This document shows positions 25,998-38,240 of a stretch of 64,000 nucleotides of DNA, one piece after another. Source of the DNA: Manduca sexta (lineage: Eukaryota > Arthropoda > Insecta > Lepidoptera > Sphingidae); contig NC_051131.1 in NCBI RefSeq assembly GCF_014839805.1, positions 7,118,913 to 7,182,912 on the forward strand, written 5' to 3'. The stretch's first letter is position 1, and the number at the start of each line of letters is the position of its first letter. The notes under the pieces are model-generated. The model made no database searches, was not told the DNA's origin, and was given only the letters and a program-made list of their open reading frames with translations. Both the position numbers and the translations under genes were made by a program.

Positions 25998-26051
25998 TTC
26001 AAACAAACAAACAAACAAACAAACAAACAAACAAACAAACAAATAAACAAA
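25998..26051. repeat. (AAAC)n microsatellite
   Basis: About 12 AAAC units with one AAAT variant directly after the 122-bp array. Confidence 0.95.
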
Positions 26052-26075
26052 CTCTTCAGCTTTATATAATAGTAC

Positions 26076-26200
26076 TAGCTTTTGCTCATCCGATAAAGTT
26101 TCAGGCTAAAGTTTTCCGTTATAAAAATAGTAGTTTCCATTATTCCCCAGGGCCTCAAACTGTCTCTATACCAAATTTCATCTTAATACGTTAGGTAGTA
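26076..26200 (-). mobile_element. Second Helitron copy, cut by gap
   Basis: ctagcttttgctc at 26076 abuts the 5' end of the previous copy. The following sequence repeats 24950-25100 (aaagttttccgttataaaaa, tagtagtttcc, ctcaaactgtctctatacca, tacgttaggtagt), with a deletion of the GC hairpin. It runs into the N gap. Confidence 0.8.
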
Positions 26201-26700
26201 NNNNNNNNNNNNNNNNNNNNNNNNNNNNNNNNNNNNNNNNNNNNNNNNNNNNNNNNNNNNNNNNNNNNNNNNNNNNNNNNNNNNNNNNNNNNNNNNNNNN
26301 NNNNNNNNNNNNNNNNNNNNNNNNNNNNNNNNNNNNNNNNNNNNNNNNNNNNNNNNNNNNNNNNNNNNNNNNNNNNNNNNNNNNNNNNNNNNNNNNNNNN
26401 NNNNNNNNNNNNNNNNNNNNNNNNNNNNNNNNNNNNNNNNNNNNNNNNNNNNNNNNNNNNNNNNNNNNNNNNNNNNNNNNNNNNNNNNNNNNNNNNNNNN
26501 NNNNNNNNNNNNNNNNNNNNNNNNNNNNNNNNNNNNNNNNNNNNNNNNNNNNNNNNNNNNNNNNNNNNNNNNNNNNNNNNNNNNNNNNNNNNNNNNNNNN
26601 NNNNNNNNNNNNNNNNNNNNNNNNNNNNNNNNNNNNNNNNNNNNNNNNNNNNNNNNNNNNNNNNNNNNNNNNNNNNNNNNNNNNNNNNNNNNNNNNNNNN
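26201..26700. other. Assembly gap (500 N)
   Basis: Exactly 500 N, a placeholder length. It begins inside a tandemly repeated Helitron, which probably caused the break. Confidence 1.
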
Positions 26701-27860
26701 AGATTATGATTACGGTAGGATAATGATCCTACCTGTGTATCACAATAAATACTATCTCCATTTAAATGTACCATCTATACCTACATAAACAACAAAACAA
26801 AAGTTCGTTGTTTGTCCTAAAAATAGTTTCACATTAAGAAGGAACAATGAAAAGTCGGTAGAGCCGCGAAAAAAGTACACGTTAATTTATTTTAAGTTAG
26901 CTTATTATGAAACGTTGTAATATTACACTTACTACAAAATAAAGGCAAATAATATTAATTGCCACAAGGTTGTTAATCGAGAGCCGCGAGTTCGATCTAC
27001 GTACCGAAACAAATTGTGTTTGATCGGATTTTTTTCCTTAATCATCGTTCTCCTGTTCTTATCCCACTCCAATGTGGGGTCGACGCAATATACATTATTT
27101 ACGCATGTTGGAGTAAATTTTGTGTAGTTTTTTACGACTGGTCGCGTGCTTGACCTGATCCTTTCAAAAAGATCCAAACCGAGAAAAGTTAAGAAAAATA
27201 AAAAAGATTCAGGATTAGAGTCCAAGATCTTTCATAGTCTATTTACAATAACGTTGGACGAAAGCGGAAATTTTCTGTATATATTGTTTTGATTTTTCAC
27301 ATCATCTATGCGATAGGAACAGGAAATCTCAATATAACAGTGGCGAAGGGTGACATTTTCCACAAGGAAATCCACCAACCCCTATAGGTACTAATAATAT
27401 GAATAAATGCGGTCTGGAAATAATTATAAAGAAAATTAGATTAAACATAAACTACGAAAGGGAAGCCAGCAGGAATCGGATTACATGGACCCTTCGCTAC
27501 TGTAATATAATAATATTTATTTATTACATCAATAGTATAATAAATAAATTAATTACAATGTTTTCATTACTTTTTTACATGTTTATTCTATATGGCCATT
27601 AACCATCTTACCCTATCAGATTAGAGCATCTTTCCTTATTAACTGAGGTAGAACGGCGTAGAATTTTGTAAAAGTATAAACAAGACAGGTGTCATATTGA
27701 GTATCTGTTAAAGTTTAGTTCACAAACTGTCCACTTAGCTCAAAAGTAAAACTTATTCTTATCATGTTTTATCACCAAACAATTTACAGCAAATATCATA
27801 ACTTATATAATAACTTAAACCTTTTTTTCTTTATCATTTCGCCCGACTTTTCCCTATATA
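26701..27860. other. AT-rich intergenic, no gene seen
   Basis: A 97-residue minus frame (26932-27225) has no recognisable domain. Confidence 0.5.
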
Positions 27861-27862
27861 CG

Positions 27863-27896
27863 TATATAAATATAAGATCCATACTAAACTGACAGT
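27863..27896 (+). promoter_or_regulatory. Candidate core promoter (TATA + initiator)
   Basis: TATATAAATATAAG at 27863 is followed, about 28 bp downstream, by gACAGTaac at 27892, close to the arthropod initiator TCAGT. This is the expected spacing, and an ATG follows after about 45 bp. Confidence 0.45.
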
Positions 27897-27938
27897 AACT
27901 TGAACATTCTTAGTAACTGAAAATTTCGTGATACTGAG

Positions 27939-28015
27939 ATGTCGTTCGGCAATAAGTTGACAACATCTGCGCGACGCTTAAGCATGCGGACTAACTCCCC
28001 ATCGGGTGTCGAAAT
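27939..28015 (+). CDS. Candidate first coding exon, 25 codons then splice donor
   Basis: ATG followed by 25 codons (MSFGNKLTTSARRLSMRTNS, then PSGVE) and a donor GAA AT/GTAAGG, phase 2. TATA box and initiator lie at proper spacing upstream. The peptide has one Lys and three Arg, is rich in Ser/Thr and has no acidic residue until position 25, so it could be a mitochondrial targeting sequence; that is inference only. The next exon is not identified. POLRMT exons lie 18 kb downstream on the same strand, but no link is shown. Without the splice, it ends at TAA after 26 codons. Confidence 0.35.
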
Positions 28016-28345
28016 GTAAGGAAACAAGAAGTATATCTTAAAATATACAATCATAGCGCGATATCGACTATAAAAGACAAGACTTCGAAAAGATTGAATG
28101 TGCTGATAAAACCGAATAGCTTTATTGTAACGGTTGACCTAATAGGATGACGTTGGCAACGTTAACATGTATATATTTTATTTACAAAATTCTTGTGAAT
28201 ATATTCGTGAGACATTTTGAAAGACATTAAATATTACTAGATAATTGTATAGTTTTATCTGCTACAGAGATATAAAGATGTTTAACACTTTATTAGTGCC
28301 ATAATATGTTATCGCTTTTTAAACGCGATATGGAGTTGGAAACTT
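28016..28345. other. AT-rich spacer
   Basis: No feature recognised. Confidence 0.45.
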
Positions 28346-28349
28346 GGTT

Positions 28350-28760
28350 ATTCAAACGGAGTGGCAGCCGGACAAGCCCGGCGCCACCAACAATTCTGGT
28401 TTGCACGATGGCTATCAGAAGCGCAATCCCTATTCCTCGCAGTGCTAATCAATGAATAATTACTCTGTTTAAGGGCACCTCTATAAATAGCCGGCTGGAG
28501 CGCTGACCTGGAGCGACGGGTTAGTCCGGCCTGACAGCCGACTCGCAGCAGCCTCGCTCTTTCACCCCCGCGAGCGCCCGAGCGCCGCACCGCCGCCGCA
28601 CTGCCGCCGCGCCACCGTCGTGCCACCGCCACACCACCGCCGCGCCACCGCCGCGCGACCGTCGCGCGACCGCCGCAGCGCACTCTCAGCCGCCTCCTCC
28701 GATACTACTATTCTCACAGGGATGCCACAGCGCCATATCAACTGTGACACACCGCTCTGC
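28350..28760 (+). promoter_or_regulatory. GC-rich island with TATA box: candidate promoter
   Basis: TATAAATAG at 28482-28490 sits in a CpG-rich region, with possible initiation near 28512. Downstream is a CCGCCGCGCCAC-type repeat (about 28580-28680) that would be 5' untranslated sequence. The first ATG (28722) opens an 18-codon frame only. Long minus-strand frames through the triplet run look compositional. This is the most promoter-like of the islands, and the transcript could be non-coding. Confidence 0.4.
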
Positions 28761-29860
28761 ATCGCATCACAACTTTGAAGAAAATAATCTTCTAATGAAG
28801 AAACAAGCACTTTTCGAACCCACAATCAAATACAATGATGCATTGCGATTTGTGAGTAGTTATGAAAATAATAATAATGTTAAGGAATATTATGAAGCGT
28901 CTTACGCTGACGTCGTACATACGTAGAAATAATAAGTGAAGGTATTTTAATGTGACTCAAACAGATATTGATTAAAAGATCACATTAAAACTTGATACGT
29001 AGCTTTGATAAAAATATAACGTCATAGTTAATTCAGGGGCCTTACGAACATCTTTTAAATCACATTCTAACAGTAAATTAATTCCTATTTGACGTCGGAA
29101 AAGATATTGTTTTGCAATAATATCTAATAGCTATGCTATATGGAGTTATCATATTAGAATAACTGATTAATTAAGTTGACATCTATTATTTTACAATAGG
29201 TACATAAATATAATGGCACTTTATGTCAGAGAAGCTCGGTAACCCTAAGGGGCCACCGCACTACTCGACACGCCTCGAACTCCGCATCCTGTCGTTTTTT
29301 GCAAAATTAGCTACAAAGGAATCTTTGTAGGCGAATTGTGGATATATTTTTACCTAAAAAATGTCCTCAAAATTATTGCTGTACCTACACTACGCTTTTA
29401 GGTTGAATTTAATTTAACCTAAGTACGTCTTAAAATAGTAATACGATTAGTATCTGGAAGGTGCTGCTACACAATATGAGGAGAATTGTGCGTGTGATTT
29501 TACATGTAACGGCAATTCTAATCGAAAGCCATTGAGCGAGGTTCCCTCGCTGTCGAGAGGTTATCGGTTATCGAGTTCCTTATAACATAAACATAGAGTT
29601 ATATTGCGTATTCTCAGAAATTCAAAGTGAAGATAACTCAATATATAGATCATACTTGTTCGAATAAGGTAGATAAACGCTGAAAGCTGAAATGTACAGA
29701 AGTGGCATGGAGAATAAGAAATAAATTCCTTAAATAAAGCAAAACATAATAGCACGATCAAAAAAACAAAGTTAATTTGTTCGAGCTTTTTCATCAGGTG
29801 AATAAAAAGTTGTTGTTTTATTCGGTAATCAAATAGTTGCCGCGAAACAATCGACAATGA
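28761..29860. other. AT-rich intergenic, no gene seen
   Basis: A 60-residue plus frame (28744-28926) lacks any known domain. Confidence 0.45.
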
Positions 29861-30065
29861 CATAGACATTGGCAGGCGGTGACAACACAAGGCTGAACGT
29901 GGCGCGATCTGCGACCGACGCGACAAACGACGACCAAGAAGCGACCGGCGCGGCACGGCGCGGCACAGCGCGACATGAAACGGCTCGACTTGTCTGCCCA
30001 GCGGCAAGGCATGGCGCGGCCGCGTGGAACAAATGCGGAGACGACGACAATTTGCTACTCAACGT
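29861..30065. other. GC-rich island
   Basis: CpG-rich patch with repeated GGCGCGGCAC units. Frames on both strands overlap it (minus 29561-30007, plus 29869-30162) without recognisable content. Confidence 0.4.
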
Positions 30066-31905
30066 GACAGACACTTGCCACCTTATTTGTATAACGTTAA
30101 CATGCTCCACTACACTCCACTACATCTGCTTGTCTCTGTCTGTCTCTGTACTCAATACATAAAACGTTCAAACCTCATTGCATTGCGTGTACTTATCCTG
30201 AATTGTTTGATCATTTTCAATTCACTTTTACAGATATAGCCTAGATATTTGACATTAATCACATCAAATATCAATTTAAAGATTAATTTTGGTATGTTAT
30301 ATTTGTTTTGTTAATTGTGTCATTATAACACAGATTTATAGCAATCTCATTATCTAATGGGAAAAAGCTCTGTGTATATAGGACGGAAGTCGACACTGAC
30401 AACATATATTATAATATAGAGGAGTGAGGACTCTGTTTGACACTTCTTACAAAAATGCATGTTATTTTTTTCAGTTTTGAACACGTGTGATGTAAATATC
30501 AGAAAGGTTAGAGTAATATATTATAGGGTTTAGTAAAAATAATATGAAATAAAAATATTTTTTGAGCAGCTTATTTTAACAATTTAATTTATTTTTATTA
30601 CTTTCGTCCTAATCTGCCCCTCTTGACAATAGCTTAGGTCCTAGGATATTATTGAGGCAACTTAGGACTGATCATCAAAGGACCCATTTAATAATATGTA
30701 AATAGCCATCACCAGTATTATAAATCAATCTAAATGTAGGGTAACAATAAAGAAAGAATAACTTGTTGAAAGTGGGTTGCAGGCGTGTCCGTCAAAATCT
30801 GGGATTTGCCTTTATTTCTACCTCTTGTATTATTAAGTTTATCACAGAAGTGTTTTTTGGTATGTATAGCATAATCGAAATTTATATAAGAGTACATTAG
30901 GACATGTGTAAAAGAACTCCTTTAATACAATAAAATATATACATGGTTTAAAAAGTAAAGGAAAGATACCTAAATTTACTCTAAACATTTAAAATCAAAT
31001 CAATGAAACACTATTTTAGCTGAAAATTATTTACATTTGCGAGTGAACAGATGTAAAGAACGCACACGAAATCACGCATTTAATATAAATTAGATAAGTG
31101 ACGTTTTATTAGATCACATTTTAAAAGTTGTGAATGATAGTGTTGCCATTTAACAAAGAATTGAAGATTAATACTCATAAATTATTAACTTTGTCTTACT
31201 CTGCCCCTGTTCTAAGCTGCTTGCTTCTCCCCTACATATTTCTAAAATGTGATAAAACTGCTAAATCCTAATTTTTTTCTAACTTACGTGAAGTGTATCT
31301 ATTTAGAGCTAAGTCCAATGTTAATATGTAAGGAGCTCTTTATAATTCCGTTAAATTTTTTTGTTAATCACAAAAGACTAATACAAAACACAAAATATCA
31401 AAAATACCACACTGGATACCAAATGCTTTTTCGCCAATAGTATGCAACAACTATACTGATGATAAATGCATAGTTTACAATTAAAAAAGCTCTATATTAT
31501 TTCCATTCCTATTCTCCAAGAACTTCATGGCGCATTGTGTGATGGCGTTATGTAATTGTATAGTATAGCGCGTATACTTACATATTGATGCAACTGTACC
31601 ACATGACATATACTGGAACATAATCCCACGTATCCATAGAATAAACCATAACAACGTAAACAGCTTTGGTACGGGTATTTTTGGAATATAATTACAATAT
31701 ATACCATAAACATTATACCATATAACCAGTTAAGTCAAGGTCTAAGCCTGACTGTAATTGAAATTCCGAAGTGACCTTGGGTGTAAGTCATCATAAGACC
31801 TGTAACCAAAGTGAAAAAATAATAAAAATGACTACATATCGGCTTAACTCGTTGTAATGAATTACGGCATTGCAAGGACGCAGTAAAGTTGAATATTGCA
31901 TCAGA
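30066..31905. other. AT-rich intergenic, no gene seen
   Basis: No feature recognised over about 1.8 kb. Confidence 0.5.
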
Positions 31906-32110
31906 ATGATTGCGAACACGGGGAGGCAACGTTCGCGTGGAATGTTGGCGCGCGGTCGCAACTTGCACCGGAGGCTCTCAGCAGTGCGCAGTGCGCGCGG
32001 GCAGGAACCGTGCCCGCGCCCGTCCCGCCACCCGCGTCCGCTGCCGCCCGTGACTCATCTCTCGTACATCTCACCACGCGCAGATTGGGGAAGTACGCTT
32101 GTAATTTGTA
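31906..32110. other. GC-rich island
   Basis: CpG-rich patch (gcagtgcgcagtgcgcgcgg and flanks) crossed by frames on both strands. About 360 bp upstream of the candidate exon at 32469. Confidence 0.4.
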
Positions 32111-32468
32111 GGCCCGATTGTTTCTTACGATTATACCACTGACCGCTGATATTGACGTCACATTCCAGTTTAAATGCAGATAATGACGGATACAGAAAAT
32201 TTTCCTGTTAATGAATCATTCAAATCAACCTCCCTAAAATCTATCAAATCATGCTTAATCGATCCTAAATTTATTTCAAAACATTTATTCGAATAAATGG
32301 TCTTCATTACGAGTTTTGGATAAACTTTTATTGCGAATTTTTATCGTTGTTTTGCATACAGAGTTAAATGCTCCAAAAATAAACTGTGAATCATATATAG
32401 CTTTGTACGTGAAGACAAACATACCGAAACGATAATATGGGTAGAAAAGGTACATTCACTTTACTAAC

Positions 32469-32535
32469 ATGTCACGACTCACGACTAAATTCAACGCACT
32501 TCCCAGAGTTAATCAAAGAAGTTTACGAGATTCAG
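32469..32535 (+). CDS. Weak candidate first exon
   Basis: ATG, then MSRLTTKFNALPRVNQRSLR and DS, reaching a CAG/GTAGCT donor in phase 1. The codons before the donor look more balanced than the AT-rich continuation, which reads through to 32729 (86 residues). The peptide is basic. No TATA-initiator pair is clear, and no partner exon is seen. Confidence 0.2.
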
Positions 32536-32729
32536 GTAGCTCGGAGTTAAGTGATTGGAATTACTTACGAGCTGTAAACCTAATAATGTTAATGAAAGCC
32601 ACGAATCCATCTAATATTATTCCTAGCATACTCGGTGCTAAAAAACTTCCTAAGCACTTTAACATACATTACTCAATACTTGTAATAAATAAAAAAGTAA
32701 ATCTTTCAGTTCTTGGTTACATTAATTAA

Positions 32730-34000
32730 AATAAATGATTTATTGATTGTACATAACTTTCATAAACTTTTTAATACTAACAAAATACTCAGATAGCACG
32801 CAGTCTTTAATTACTCGATAACAAATCCCTAAATCTAAATTAAGCTTATGCTTACATTATTGTCTTCTTCTAGGTCTCAGTCTCTCTTGATGGCTAAAGC
32901 TGGCTGTAAGCATTAGCGGAAGAGTGAGAGGAATAAGTGTGAATCTTTGGTAGTCACAGGAATGGCCTTTACAACAAAAATAAACAATAAATTCGTGTTG
33001 GTTTTCTATATAATATAGATTATTGTGTATCTATAAACCAAATAGATAACATCGACCCTTTAACATAAATATTTTATTTAATTTTGATTATATTTGAGGA
33101 TAACTCTATTTTGAACAAAAAAAATACAATTATGATTAATTAGAATCCTAGTATTATTATTTTTATTTATTTTACGTATGATACTATAATGATCAAGTAT
33201 TACTAAGTTAACATCGTGTTACTGGTTATTCTAAGCGTAGGATGTGGGAGCGCTCTAAAGATAACCCCACCAAGCTACATGTCTAATATTACCCGGTTTC
33301 TAAAAAATATCGATTTTATAGAGCGACAGATGGCCGACTCTGGAACCCGAGTCCGCCGTCTGTGACCCTCCCGCGCACCTCGCCGCGCGCCTCCTCAGTC
33401 CTCACCCACGATAAAGATTTATTCTTCCAAAACATCCCCTGCACAAAAATGGATTATTCGATTTATATTAAGTTTCCGCAATTTCTGTTTGGGGGATGGG
33501 AACGCGACCCATCTGTTGTATAGGCTCTGCCTGCCTTTGTAAACATTCGAAGGGCACGTCAATATCGAGCGACGATCATTAATAATGACAATACGTAATA
33601 TTAGTCGATTAGTTTGCCGTCAATGCATGTGCCATCTGTTGCACGAACACACATCACGAGATTCTCGCAAATAAAAGGACCTATTATGTTTCTATTGTTT
33701 TTGAGTATAGATATGGAACTATTATGTAGGTAGAGTATATGTCAAGTATGACCTAAAGCAGTTATTGAACCTCAAGTCAAATAAAAAAATCGAATCACAT
33801 CCGTATCTCCAAATGATGTTCTTATATTACATACGGCGAAATGTCGCAGAGCACACAAGGATATTCAAATAATATAGTAAGCGTAAATCCGGTAAAATCA
33901 CGTAATAAAATAAAATGACACTTGATTTCACACAAACATTGCATTCTCGTTGCGATAAAAGGATGTAAAAAGGGAAGAAGCTTATATTCCATTTTACATA
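32730..34000. other. Intergenic with a small GC patch
   Basis: A modest CpG-rich patch at about 33325-33400 (ggcgagcctc-like, cccgcgcacctcgccgcgcg). Otherwise AT-rich with no gene recognised. Confidence 0.4.
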
Positions 34001-34004
34001 ATCT

Positions 34005-34115
34005 CTGTCTAGACGGAAGCTGACCGGTGCAGTTGGTGTTCTCTTATTTAGTGGGGCCGTGGAGTGTACGTTCGCACCGCTCACTGCACACACGGCACAC
34101 CGCAGCCTGGATTTG
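34005..34115. other. Small GC-rich patch
   Basis: Short CpG-rich segment at the 3' end of a 107-residue minus-strand frame (34044-34367). The frame has a hydrophobic stretch but an internal TTTTCAG, and no family match that I recognise. Confidence 0.3.
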
Positions 34116-36250
34116 CGTCCTACACATTTGTTCGTGAACTAGCAATGAATTACGGTCCATTTTCGCAACCTCATAACTGCTTTCAAGGTGGGCTCGTGAG
34201 GATTTAATCCGACCTTTTATGTTGAGGAAATTTACAATAAAATTATACAACATCGCGTGGAATACGAAACCCATTTTAATGCCAGTTAAAGACTGAAAAA
34301 TACAAAGAACAAAACGTAAAATGATCAACAAAGCCGCCATTAGTACCGATTCCAGTGTATGTATCATGTTTCGGTCGCGTTAACAGGCGCCTCTGTCCAT
34401 TTCTCATTAATTCTAATTACTCTCAAATGTTTTGGCTTTAACAGCGATGATACAATGAGTTGGGAGGCCTGATTATCTGATAACTGACAGTTATTAATGT
34501 TTATATTAATCTCCTTTCTTCTGAATAGGGTTGCTACCCTAAGTGTGGCACCTTACAATGTTATCAAGATAAATGCAATTCTCTGCCTTACATTTATTAT
34601 AAAGTTTTTATTATAAATGGGAACCATATAAACCCCCAGAAAAAAATACTGTTTTTGATCTAAGAGTACATACCTACTATACAAAGACCTAACGAGGCAC
34701 TGGCGACAAACACTCGAGGCCACTTGAGACTTAGTTGAACGAGTTTACGGACAAAAAAGGTAAATAGGGATTGTCTAACTTCGCCAAGGGTTTGTTTTCA
34801 TTGGTATTGACTGTATAGGTACAACATGGCCATAGTCTGAAATGTTCAATAGGAGATGGATAATTAAGGAGGACAAATTTCGTTTTCTGCGAACCATCTG
34901 TCACACGGTTTGGGAATGTTTTATATTTCTGTTTGTTCTTATGCGCTTTTTACGCAGCTCCCTCGGCCGGCGTATCGAGTTCAGCGAATTAATTTAAGCA
35001 ATGAAAAATGCTACCAGTCTGGTACGTTCGCGACCAACGCACATTGTCAACAGTTTCAATGTATCTCGCTGCTTGTGGATCCATCTGTATTAACGACTTA
35101 TGTTATTGTTATACGTGCTCTATTTGTTACCGAGTATGCTTTTACAATTGATAACGTTTATCATATTTTTATAAATCTAAAACAAAATAAAATGCAAACA
35201 ATAAAACATAATGTCGTGCGGTTTCTAAACACCCTCCACAGTAATATGTTTCTGTTTTTGGTAATGGTAAAATGTCTATAGTCTAAACGGTAGATTCTAC
35301 AGCAAAATAAGAATTAAAAATACACATACCGAACAAGAAAGAGCGATTTGTTATAACGTTTCACGGAATAAAACTCCTTTATCACGAGTCTGCTACAGCT
35401 CACATTAGTAGAGGTTAGCTAGAACACGACAATGCTTATCTGCAGATCTTAAACGAAGATCACTACGATTACAAACTAACTATAAAATGATAAAATAAGG
35501 TCTTTCTCCCCTTTTTGTTGTTTACAAAATTTTGAAGTAAACAATGCGAAAATAGTGTTGTTTCTTATCTCATTAGGGTTATTTAAACGAAAAACAAAGA
35601 TCAGATTGAATTCTAAAAAGGCAGCTACATAGAGGACCTACTTAGTCTTTCCTATATATATTCTTTTCTTATTATGGTATGGGACTAGACCTGATTCGCT
35701 TTAGCCTAACGATGACTGTTAGCCGCTTCTTTTTCTGACGTCAGTGCGAAGTAATTTCCGCTGAATCATATCACTTAATTTTACGTATATCGTATTAGTA
35801 ATTGTAATGATTTGAAACAGAATATTTATCCGCCAAACAACATCTTGTTAATATAATTTCATCTTCAAGCGCAATTTACGAAAATAACTTGATCGGTTAT
35901 GAATTATTTTCATTATTAGGTACCTATATGCCGATATTATAATTCTACGATATTATCCCATAAATATATGAATATTTTCCACTTTGTATCAGACGAGGGT
36001 TTCGTAAATAATATGATGTATGTTCGATAAGCCATAAAACATAACATAAGGTGTTAAAAAAAATAAGAACACTCACTTTCTAACGACTAAACTTCCAAAT
36101 ATATATTATTTGTATGACATAAACCTAGTTTTCTGTCGGTTTTAGGGTAGTTTTAAGATTGTGAATTTTCCATAAATATCGCTACAAGTGTAAGTGCTAT
36201 GGATAGCACTATACGATATTACGTACATGGAAGCTCTAGACACGCTTTGT
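34116..36250. other. AT-rich intergenic, no gene seen
   Basis: A 123-residue plus frame (34910-35281) is present but has no splice context, family resemblance or coding-like codon use. Confidence 0.45.
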
Positions 36251-36257
36251 TGTGACA

Positions 36258-36311
36258 AAAATCGATATTTCCAGGACATCTTACATAAGATGTCCTGGAA
36301 ATATCGATTTT
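36258..36311. repeat. Perfect 26-bp inverted repeat with 2-nt loop
   Basis: Arms at 36258-36283 and 36286-36311 are exact reverse complements, separated by CA. The central part (ccaggacatctta) is not low complexity. No TSD or TIR is recognised. Confidence 0.92.
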
Positions 36312-38035
36312 AATCTAAACGGTCTAAACGTTCAAAGAAAAGATTTGAAAATCAAAAGAATTGGGAGATTAGGCCGAAAATTAATCTCTGTACTTAATAT
36401 ATTATTATTGATTAGATTGATCAATCAATACATTTTTTTAAGCAAGGTACGGTAAGTCAGAAAAGCTCTACATCGCCTCTTAAAACAGTTGAACCAGGAC
36501 GGCCAAATCTACATAAGACAGAAACTAACTTAGAGCTGTAAAAAACTTAGAACCATTGCAATATAAATTAGGAAGTACTAGAAAGAACAAAAAACCTTTC
36601 GAACTGCTACGACACAAATATTTAAGTGGGAAGCTTAACAATACTATTACCTACTAGCTACATATACTTTTACTTAACAAAATGTGCAGCATAACATTTT
36701 GCCTGCATTTCCAAGTATATTTACCCAACCTATATCGTTGATTTTATTATGACGAAGATGGAAGGTAAGCATGAAAAATGACAATTCGTTCTACTTTAAA
36801 TTAATCCTTACTATAAACTGCACAGAATTTTTTATTTTGCAAACATTTATCTTAATAAATATGAAATCTTAGCGGTGGATGTCAAAATACATAACATTAT
36901 AAAAATACATTTTTATTACAGTCCACTGATGAACAAGATCAACAAGAATATTAAAATTTAAGTATTTATTTGGTCTTTCTCTTTTCACTGTATGTCCCAC
37001 AAGTGCATTTATACATTGCTATAATTCCAGCTTCACAAACCTTATTTGTAAGAATCCTAAGTCGATTTACATACTCAGTTTAAGATTCAAATCTTCTGAA
37101 TAAGTTAAACCAGTGAATATAAATAAGGCAGGTATCCGATCCTTTATTTAATATTTTCAAGTGTGTAGGTATAACGTTGGCTGACTGCAAAATTGTCGCC
37201 AAAGACTTAACTGTACCATCCTGATAGACAACTATTCAATGAGATAAAACGGTATGCAGTTACGTAGGTTCACTCATTCTCGATACTGACCGACACGTAA
37301 TAACTGTTTGCTCTCTTGTTTGCACATCGCACAAATATAATACGTATTATGGTCGGTTTATACCTTTATACCGTATTTTATATACGTAAGTAATTGTTAT
37401 ACCTTTACGAATAATAAAAAATTATATTAATGTTTTTTATTCAATCATAAAATTTATTGACAATAAATACATTGTGACCAATCTATGTAAACGTTTATTA
37501 AGGAAGTATAGTAAATATGATTACATTCGATAATGTTTAGCAAAGAAATATAATATTTTATTAGCGTCACTACACTTAAACACCAACAATAAGACCGAAT
37601 GAGTATAATACATAGCCTAGCCGCGTTCTATTTACATGCGCCGGCACATGCGAAGATTCCTCCTAGCAAAAAGCCATCTGACCAGCCACTGGCAATTTGC
37701 ATTATACCGTTTGTATCTCATTACAAAATTAACTCATATCCTTCTAAATTGCTTTCAAGTTCTTGATCTAACATCATACTAAGAAATATTGTTATGTGAA
37801 CATTTAGTTACATTATATTTAATTATACATAATATTTTTCTTTTGTCAATGATTTCCAAAACAAGTGGACGGTGGACATAATTTGTCTTCATGTCGATCA
37901 GGAGCTACGGCATGCCAAGAATCTTTTAAACCATAAACAACAATTAACCACTGCTTTATATTCAAAAGCAATCTGCACGGCATAATAATAAAGTATAAAA
38001 TTTTACAACGGTTCGGACAAATTCGCACGAAAAAT
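36312..38035. other. AT-rich intergenic, no gene seen
   Basis: No feature recognised. Confidence 0.5.
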
Positions 38036-38039
38036 ACAA

Positions 38040-38240
38040 AGTGGTTTAGGTACGCGGCCGCTCACGGACGTGTCCGTAAAGTCGCGGAGTCCGGACGCTG
38101 CACTGCATCGCGTCGAGCAGCGCCGCGCTCAGAGCTTGGTGCGTGTGTTCTGTGTTCACAGTTCGTTGCTCAGTCCTCGACCTCCTCGAACGAAATGATT
38201 TATCACCGCGCTGGGACTCGCCCATTACCGTGTCACAATC
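38040..38240. other. GC-rich island
   Basis: CpG-rich patch (gcggccgctcacggacgtgt and following). Minus-strand frame 38046-38249 looks compositional. Confidence 0.35.

Larger units (their letters stand above)
24950..26075 (-). mobile_element. Non-autonomous Helitron with internal tandem array
   Basis: Read on the minus strand, the right terminus is cgcgggcggagccgcgagca followed by AAAGCTAG (CTAG at 24950-24953) and T: a CGCGG/CCGCG hairpin just before CTAG, the Helitron 3' signature. The left terminus, near 26075, reads tactattatataaagctgaa then gag and an AAAC-type tract, matching what I recall of Lep1-type Helitron 5' ends. Between them lie six units of about 122 bp and the AAAC microsatellite. 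There is no helicase or Rep frame, so it depended on an autonomous partner. Confidence 0.7.

Noticed and set aside
26178..26774. 198-codon minus-strand frame
   Set aside because: Almost entirely N; the frame is open only because the gap has no stops.
34044..34367. 107-codon minus-strand frame with a hydrophobic stretch
   Set aside because: No family resemblance, ends in a GC patch, and codon use like the surrounding DNA.
34910..35281. 123-codon plus-strand frame, the longest in the desert without N
   Set aside because: No domain, no splice context; a frame of this length is expected by chance in 45 kb.
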